The position numbers and the translations under genes were made by a program. From the NCBI RefSeq assembly GCF_019656655.1, contig NZ_BPMV01000001.1:1612001-1676000 (forward strand): a DNA stretch of 64,000 nt. The letters run 5' to 3'. The notes under the pieces are model-generated. The model was not told the DNA's origin. It was given only the letters and a program-made list of their open reading frames with translations, and did not search any database. Position 1 is the stretch's first letter; each line of letters begins with the position of its first letter. The DNA is from Tsukamurella sp. TY48. GTDB taxonomy: Bacteria > Actinomycetota > Actinomycetes > Mycobacteriales > Mycobacteriaceae. This document shows, in pieces, positions 59,165 to 64,000 of this stretch.

Positions 59165-61165
59165 TCAGTTCTTGGGCATCGTGTACTGCTCGGGGGTGAG
59201 CGGCGGCGGCACATCCATCCGGCACATGCGCAGCGTGTACTCGGGCACCCGGTCGATCCGCATACCCATCGTGGCCAGCGAGAGCTTGAAGTTCCGCTTG
59301 AACAGATCGAAGGTCAGTGGCGCGGAATAGGAATCACGCAACTGCTGGATCTGCGGACAGGTCAGCGCGAGCGTGGCCTGGTTCACCCAGTTCGGGTCGA
59401 TGTGCGGCGGCAGGGCCGGACGCTTCGGATAGGCCTTCGCCTCGGCGACCGCCCAATCCGGGAACATCTCCTTATCGTGCCCGATCCGGCCGTCCTCGAG
59501 CCGAGCGGTGTGCGTGGCCACCGGCCACGCCAGCCCGACCTGATCCCAGACCCGCACGTCCAGAGGCAGATTCATCGACGTCATACCGAGGTTGGTGAAG
59601 AACACCGTCTGCGTGAGCGGCACGTCCGGGGGACGCGGGTAGGGCAGCGGATCGATGAACCACCAGTCGTAGTCGAAGGACGGCAGGTACACGCCGCCCC
59701 GCGGGGTCTGCCGCAGGATCTCCTGCAGCGACTGCATCCGCGGATAGTCCAGGTAGTCGTCCGCGGTGATCGGGTGCGACTTGCCCGTCTGCAGCGAGTA
59801 GAAGGCGCGCTCGTCCACGATGCCGGTCTTGCCGATCGCGGTACCGTCGGGCATCCCGCGGAAGGTGGAGGCGTGCAGCGCCCACCCGATCACCAGCACC
59901 CACAACACCGCGGCGACGGCCGCACCGGCCGACCCACCCAGCAGGCGGGCGGCACCGCGCAGGCGGGAATCGCCCTCCTGCCGCGACGGGATGCGCAGCG
60001 GGATCACCATCACCGGCAGTAGCAGCAGGAACAGCGGCGGCAGCAGCACGCGTCCGGCCATGAAGTCGCCGCCCTGGCGCAGCCAGTACAGCGTCTCGGC
60101 GACACCGCCGAGGAACATCACGGCCACGATCACGGCCGGGCGCTGCAGCTGATCACGCAGACCGGTGACGCCGCCGCGGGGCAGCCGGAACCGGCCGGTG
60201 AGCGGCGCACGGGCACCCTTGGCCGGCACCAGCAGCAGCGGCACCGCGATGGCCAGCGCCAGCAGCGGCAGCCACAGCGAATAGGGCTCCACGAGATTCG
60301 CGAGATAGGTGAAGCCCTGATCCCACTTCGAACCGCTCGCATCCTTGGCGATCGCGGTGTTGGGCACGGGCAGGCCGTAGTAGCCCATCCGGAAGATCTG
60401 GTACCCCACGGGCAGGAGGCCGGCGGCGACGACCACGGCCAGCCGCTGCTTCAGACCGATCGGGGCGAGCACCATCACCACGAGCACCATGCCGCCGACC
60501 AGCGCCATCTCCGGCCGCACCAGCCAGGACAGCCCGGCCACGAAGGCGGCCGAAAGCGTGAGCACCCAGTTCCTGATCACGTCCTCGCGGGCGGAGGCGT
60601 CGCGGTCGAGCTGCGACCAGGCGATCGCCAGCCACCACAGCAGTGCCGCCCAGAAGATGGTCAGCGAGACCTCGAGGCCGGAGGTCGCGAAGTCCCGCGC
60701 GGGCGGCAGCGCCATGTAGACGAGGCCACCGGCGGGCAGCAGCATCAGGCCCGAGCCGCGCAGCCGCTTCCAGCCGCCGCCACCCTTGTACAGGCGCGCC
60801 GTGCCGAGCATGGCCAGCGGAATCGCCGCCACCGACAGCACCAGCGCCACCGTGAGCACCACGTACTCGGTCTGCACACCGCTGATCCAGGAGAAGAACC
60901 AGATCAGGTAGGTCCACGCGGTGGAGGTGTTCACCTCGACGCGCTCACCGATGTTGAAGACGGGGCCGTTCCCGGCCAGGAGGTTGCGCACGGTGCGCAG
61001 CACGATCAGGCCGTCGTCGGCGATCCACCGCCGCTGCCAGGCGCCGTAACCGAACAGCACCGCACACGCCGCGACCCCGAGCCACAGGGTGACTCGGGGC
61101 AGCGGGAAAGAGCTCGCGGCGGCCCGACCGGCCGCGGGAGCATCAGGCGAAGTAGACCGCGGCAA
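59165..61165 (-). CDS. aftB: Arabinofuranosyltransferase AftB
   Basis: A 666-residue GT-C-fold membrane glycosyltransferase corresponding to Rv3805c. It uses decaprenyl-phosphoryl-arabinose to add the terminal beta(1-2)-linked arabinofuranose of arabinogalactan, the site later mycolylated. About ten N-terminal helices include the first-loop acidic pair QRRWIADDGLIVLRTVRNLL (DD near residue 50, catalytic in GT-C enzymes) and FATSGLEVSLT. A periplasmic C-terminal domain (about 450-666) follows. TTG 61165 was accepted as start because AGGAA lies about eight bases before it; it overlaps the ubiA end by 23 bases. Confidence 0.95.
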   Translation of the reverse strand: MPRSTSPDAPAAGRAAASSFPLPRVTLWLGVAACAVLFGYGAWQRRWIADDGLIVLRTVRNLLAGNGPVFNIGERVEVNTSTAWTYLIWFFSWISGVQTEYVVLTVALVLSVAAIPLAMLGTARLYKGGGGWKRLRGSGLMLLPAGGLVYMALPPARDFATSGLEVSLTIFWAALLWWLAIAWSQLDRDASAREDVIRNWVLTLSAAFVAGLSWLVRPEMALVGGMVLVVMVLAPIGLKQRLAVVVAAGLLPVGYQIFRMGYYGLPVPNTAIAKDASGSKWDQGFTYLANLVEPYSLWLPLLALAIAVPLLLVPAKGARAPLTGRFRLPRGGVTGLRDQLQRPAVIVAVMFLGGVAETLYWLRQGGDFMAGRVLLPPLFLLLLPVMVIPLRIPSRQEGDSRLRGAARLLGGSAGAAVAAVLWVLVIGWALHASTFRGMPDGTAIGKTGIVDERAFYSLQTGKSHPITADDYLDYPRMQSLQEILRQTPRGGVYLPSFDYDWWFIDPLPYPRPPDVPLTQTVFFTNLGMTSMNLPLDVRVWDQVGLAWPVATHTARLEDGRIGHDKEMFPDWAVAEAKAYPKRPALPPHIDPNWVNQATLALTCPQIQQLRDSYSAPLTFDLFKRNFKLSLATMGMRIDRVPEYTLRMCRMDVPPPLTPEQYTMPKN

Positions 61166-62063
61166 CGACAGTTCCTATCCACATGACCGCCAGGACCTGC
61201 AGCACGCGGTCGCCCAGCGCGATCTCCTCGGGCTCGCCCGCCTCGCCACCGTCGACATCGACGGCGTACCGGAGGATGGCCACGGTGAACGGCACCATCG
61301 AGAGCGTGTACCAGATGTTGTCCGGGTGGGTCGTCTTGTCGAACGCCCAGAGGCCGTAGCAGAGCACCACCGAGGTGGCCGCCAAAGTCCACACGAACCG
61401 CAGGTAGGTGGTGGTGTAGTACTCCAGCGACTTGCGGATCTTGGCGCCGGTGCGCTCGGCGAGCTGCAACTCGGCGTACCGCTTACCGGCCGCCATGAAC
61501 AGCGAACCGAAAGCCATCACCAGCAGGAACCACTGCGACAGACCCTTGGGCAGCTCGGCGGCGACCCCACCGGCCACGGCGCGCAGCAGGAAGCCGGAGC
61601 TCACGATGCAGATGTCGATCACCGGCTGGTGCTTCAGCCCCAGGCAGTAGCCGAGCTGGATCACCAGGTAGGCGCCGATCACGATCGCCAGTTCCTTGTT
61701 GGCCAGCAGCGAGATGCCGATCGCGGCGGCGGCCAGGATGAACGCGACGGCGTAGGCCACGTTCACCGGCACCACACCCGCGGCGATCGGGCGGTAGCGC
61801 TTGGTGGGGTGCGCACGGTCGGCGTCCACATCGAGGGCGTCGTTGATCAGGTAGATCGACGAGGCGGCCAGGCAGAAGGCGATGAAGGCCAGGCCCACGT
61901 TCGGGAAGTTGACGTACTCGAGCTGATCCCGGCCCGCCGCCAGCGGGGCCACGACCACCAGGACGTTCTTGACCCACTGCCGGGGCCGCATCGCCTTGAT
62001 CAGTCCGGTGGCGAGGTTCGACGGCACCTTCGGCTCGCCGTGCTCGATCGGCTCCTCGCTCAT
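61143..62063 (-). CDS. ubiA: Decaprenyl-phosphate phosphoribosyltransferase, UbiA family
   Basis: A 306-residue polytopic prenyltransferase homologous to Rv3806c. It transfers phosphoribose from PRPP to decaprenyl phosphate to make DPPR, the precursor of the arabinose donor for arabinogalactan. The first Asp-rich motif is YLINDALDVDADRAHPTKRYR (NDxxDxxxD, about residue 75). The IAAGVVPVNVAYA continuation and about nine helices are as expected. ATG 62063 is coupled to the stop of the PAP2 gene (TGATG). The length matches the 302-residue M. tuberculosis protein. Confidence 0.96.
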   Translation of the reverse strand: MSEEPIEHGEPKVPSNLATGLIKAMRPRQWVKNVLVVVAPLAAGRDQLEYVNFPNVGLAFIAFCLAASSIYLINDALDVDADRAHPTKRYRPIAAGVVPVNVAYAVAFILAAAAIGISLLANKELAIVIGAYLVIQLGYCLGLKHQPVIDICIVSSGFLLRAVAGGVAAELPKGLSQWFLLVMAFGSLFMAAGKRYAELQLAERTGAKIRKSLEYYTTTYLRFVWTLAATSVVLCYGLWAFDKTTHPDNIWYTLSMVPFTVAILRYAVDVDGGEAGEPEEIALGDRVLQVLAVMWIGTVVAAVYFA

Positions 62064-62683
62064 CAGTTGTCCGACCCCTTCGTGTGCTTCGTCGTACGGT
62101 TCTTCACAGCCCTGCGCGCCTCGCGGCGCGTCCACAGTCTCTCACCCTCGATCGCGGCCAGTGCGCTCGCCGCACCGATGGCGGCGCCCGCGGCGACGTC
62201 GGTCGGGTAGTGCACGCCCAGCACCATGCGCGAGGTGAGCATCGGCGGCACCACGGCGGCGGGCAGCAGCACCGCGCCGCCCGGCACACCCGAGGCGCGA
62301 CCGAGCAGGATCGCCCCGGCCGTCGACGAGGTGGCGTGCGACGACGGGAAGCTCAGCTTGCTGGGGGTGCCCACGCCCACGGCGATCGCCGGGTGATCGG
62401 GGCGGCGCCGGCGCACGATGCGCTTGATCACCACCGACGCGGCGTGCGCGACGAACGCGCCGACCCCCGCGGTGACGTACTGCCGGCGGCGGTCCTTGCT
62501 CAGCAGGGCGCCGAGCGCGGCCAGCCCCATCCACCCGAGGGAGTGCTCGCCGAAATGGCTCAGCCCCCGCGCCGCGGGCAGCACGCCCGGGCGGTCGGCC
62601 AGCTTCGCCTGCACGGCGACCAGCGCGGCCTCCTCCGGGTTCAGCTCGAAGGTGGCCGCCCGGCCCGGATCCCGGTCGCTCAC
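62063..62683 (-). CDS. PAP2-family phosphatase (Rv3807c-like)
   Basis: A 206-residue PAP2 phosphatase with all three motifs: KRIVRRRRPDHP (KxxxxxxRP), FPSSHATSS (PSGH-like, Gly replaced by Ser), and SRMVLGVHYPTDV (SRxxxxxHxxxD). At this locus the homologue Rv3807c is assigned to dephosphorylation of decaprenylphosphoryl-5-phosphoribose to the ribose form. GTG 62683 overlaps the glfT2 stop (GTGA), and its own stop overlaps the ubiA start, so the three are translated together. Confidence 0.92.
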   Translation of the reverse strand: MSDRDPGRAATFELNPEEAALVAVQAKLADRPGVLPAARGLSHFGEHSLGWMGLAALGALLSKDRRRQYVTAGVGAFVAHAASVVIKRIVRRRRPDHPAIAVGVGTPSKLSFPSSHATSSTAGAILLGRASGVPGGAVLLPAAVVPPMLTSRMVLGVHYPTDVAAGAAIGAASALAAIEGERLWTRREARRAVKNRTTKHTKGSDN

Positions 62684-64000
62684 TTCTGCTCCCCCGCGTT
62701 CTCCGCGTTCTCCGGCTCGAAGATCTTCGACCACGCCTCGCGGCTGGTCAGGTCGCCGTACGCGGCCCGGTAGCGCTGCTTCATCTCCTCGAAGCGGCGA
62801 TCGACCTCGCGGTGCACCGCCAGGCTCTCGCGCATCAGGGCGAACATCTTCTCGCGGTCGCGCTGGCGGTAGACCACACCGCGGCCGTCGGCGGTGGTGA
62901 CGGTGACCCCGTCGACCCGGCCCAGGCTGAACCAGCGCGCCTCGAGCGGCGGGTAGTTGGCCTGCGGGACCTCGTGACTCCGGGGATCAGCAGGACGCAG
63001 GTTGTTGCGCACCGCCGCCGCGAGGGTCTTCGCCTTGGTGAGCGGGTTCAGCGGGATCTTGGTGCCGAGTGCGGTGGCGGCGCCGGTGGTGCGCGGCAGC
63101 TCGGTGGCGCTGGGCAGCACCACGGCGTCCGGGTACTCCTTGCGCATCGCGGCCACCTTGGGCAGCGCGGTGGGCAGCAGCTCGTAGAGCGCGTCGGGGC
63201 CGCGCAGGAAGTCGCGCATGGCCTCGATCTGGATCGCGACGGTCGAGTACTCCAGGCACAGCAGGTGCTTCATCAGCGCCTTGATCGAGCTGGACATGAT
63301 GCCGCGGGTACTGCCCTCGTGGTGCAGCGCCGCGACCACCAGGCGGTTGCGCAGGTGGAAGTACGCCTGCCAGTCGATGGCGTCGTCCTTGTCCGACCAG
63401 GCCATGTGCCAGATCGCGATGCCCGGCACCGTCGCCGTGGGGTAACCGTGCTCGGCGGCGCGCAGGCCGTAATCCCAGTCGTCCCACTTGATGAACAGCG
63501 GCATCGGCAGACCGATCTCCTCGGCGGCCACGCGCGGGATCAGGCACATCCACCAGCCGTTGCCGTCGACGTCGATGCGCCGGTGCAGGTTCTTGCTGTT
63601 CTCCTTGTCGGAGAGCGGGTACTGCGCGAAGTCGTGGTCGTACTCGACGAAGGGCGCCGCGGTCCACATGAACTTGTTGCGGTCGATCACCTCGCCCATG
63701 CAGTGCAGGTGGCTGCGGTCCTGCAGGTTCAGCATCTGGCCGCCCACCAGCATGGGGGTCTTGGCGAACCGGGCGAACTGCAGCGCGCGCAGCACCGAAT
63801 CGGGCTCGATGGCGATGTCGTCGTCCATGTACAGCACGTACGGGCTGTCGGTGAGGCGCAGCGCCTCGTACATGATCCGGCCGTAGCCGCCCGATCCGCC
63901 CAGGTTGCCCTGCTCGAAGCGGTGGTAGCGCTCGCCCAGCGGCGCGATGGCGTCGGCGTAATCCGGATGGTCGATCACGCGCTTGTTGCCCTGGTCGGGC
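62680..64000 (-). CDS. glfT2: Galactofuranosyltransferase GlfT2 (N-terminus cut by window edge)
   Basis: The C-terminal 440 residues of a protein that continues beyond the right end of the window. GlfT2 is the processive transferase that polymerises the galactan of arabinogalactan with alternating beta(1-5) and beta(1-6) galactofuranose. The GT-A metal motif is YVLYMDDDIAIEPDS (DDD), with the catalytic-base region IKWDDWDYGLRAAEHG and the WHMAWSDKDD histidine following. The GNLGGSGGYGR acceptor loop is also present. M. tuberculosis GlfT2 has 637 residues, so about 200 lie outside. It leads the glfT2-PAP2-ubiA-aftB operon. Confidence 0.95.
   Translation of the reverse strand, partial: PDQGNKRVIDHPDYADAIAPLGERYHRFEQGNLGGSGGYGRIMYEALRLTDSPYVLYMDDDIAIEPDSVLRALQFARFAKTPMLVGGQMLNLQDRSHLHCMGEVIDRNKFMWTAAPFVEYDHDFAQYPLSDKENSKNLHRRIDVDGNGWWMCLIPRVAAEEIGLPMPLFIKWDDWDYGLRAAEHGYPTATVPGIAIWHMAWSDKDDAIDWQAYFHLRNRLVVAALHHEGSTRGIMSSSIKALMKHLLCLEYSTVAIQIEAMRDFLRGPDALYELLPTALPKVAAMRKEYPDAVVLPSATELPRTTGAATALGTKIPLNPLTKAKTLAAAVRNNLRPADPRSHEVPQANYPPLEARWFSLGRVDGVTVTTADGRGVVYRQRDREKMFALMRESLAVHREVDRRFEEMKQRYRAAYGDLTSREAWSKIFEPENAENAGEQK

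Overview
The window is very GC-rich, densely packed actinobacterial DNA. A nearly complete mycolic acid and arabinogalactan gene set (fadD32-pks13-accD4, antigen-85-type mycolyltransferases, Rv3802c-type cutinases, aftB, ubiA-type DPPR synthase, PAP2 phosphatase, glfT2) places it in the mycolate-containing Mycobacteriales. A Tsukamurella-like genus is my best guess, but the sequence alone does not settle the genus.

Layout. 1-7.2 kb: a divergent LysR/LysE exporter pair, an NAD(P)-binding protein, proton-translocating transhydrogenase pntAB, a MarR regulator coupled to a 2-hydroxyacid dehydrogenase, and a small membrane-anchored Cys-rich protein. 7.2-13.2 kb: a complete fructose phosphotransferase set (ptsH, fruA, fruK, fruR and divergent ptsI). 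13.3-14.7 kb: VOC and CitE-like proteins. 14.7-17 kb: two tandem mycolyltransferases. 17.3-28 kb: a free-methionine-sulfoxide-reductase-like protein, an FAD-linked oxidase, accD4, pks13 and fadD32. 28-35 kb: an LLM oxidoreductase, an exported agmatine-deiminase-like protein, two cutinase-like hydrolases, a small lipoprotein and a mycolyltransferase with LGFP repeats. 35-38 kb: a GAF-GGDEF protein and a two-component system. 38-54 kb: a lanthipeptide-lipid gene cluster. 54-59 kb: a translationally coupled operon built around a 5-aminolevulinate synthase. 59-64 kb: aftB, ubiA, PAP2 and glfT2, the last cut by the window end.

The most interesting part is 37,989-54,049. A 31-codon gene at 49,396-49,491 encodes a lanthipeptide precursor ending in Ser-x2-Ser-x2-Cys. 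It is followed on the same strand by a LanD-type flavoprotein cysteine decarboxylase, a class III LanKC synthetase, a ketoreductase, an aldehyde dehydrogenase, a ketosynthase-like half protein, an AMP ligase, a ketosynthase, an ACP, two GNAT-fold proteins, a MaoC dehydratase and a ThDP-dependent enzyme. Nearly all are joined by overlapping stop/start codons. Divergently encoded are a methyltransferase with the double-E loop of protein arginine (guanidine) methyltransferases and an ABC exporter. This is the composition expected for a lipolanthine (microvionin/goadvionin type): a ribosomal peptide with a C-terminal avionin ring and an N-terminal fatty acyl group. I infer that arginine is turned into a guanidinobutyryl starter, elongated on the ACP, attached to the peptide by a GNAT, methylated on the guanidine and exported.

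The cluster and the aminolevulinate synthase operon sit between aftB and the mycolyltransferase/cutinase/fadD32 genes. These are contiguous in Mycobacterium tuberculosis (Rv3799c-Rv3808c), so an accessory block of about 24 kb appears to interrupt a core cell-envelope locus. I found no tRNA, rRNA, CRISPR array, insertion sequence or integrase.
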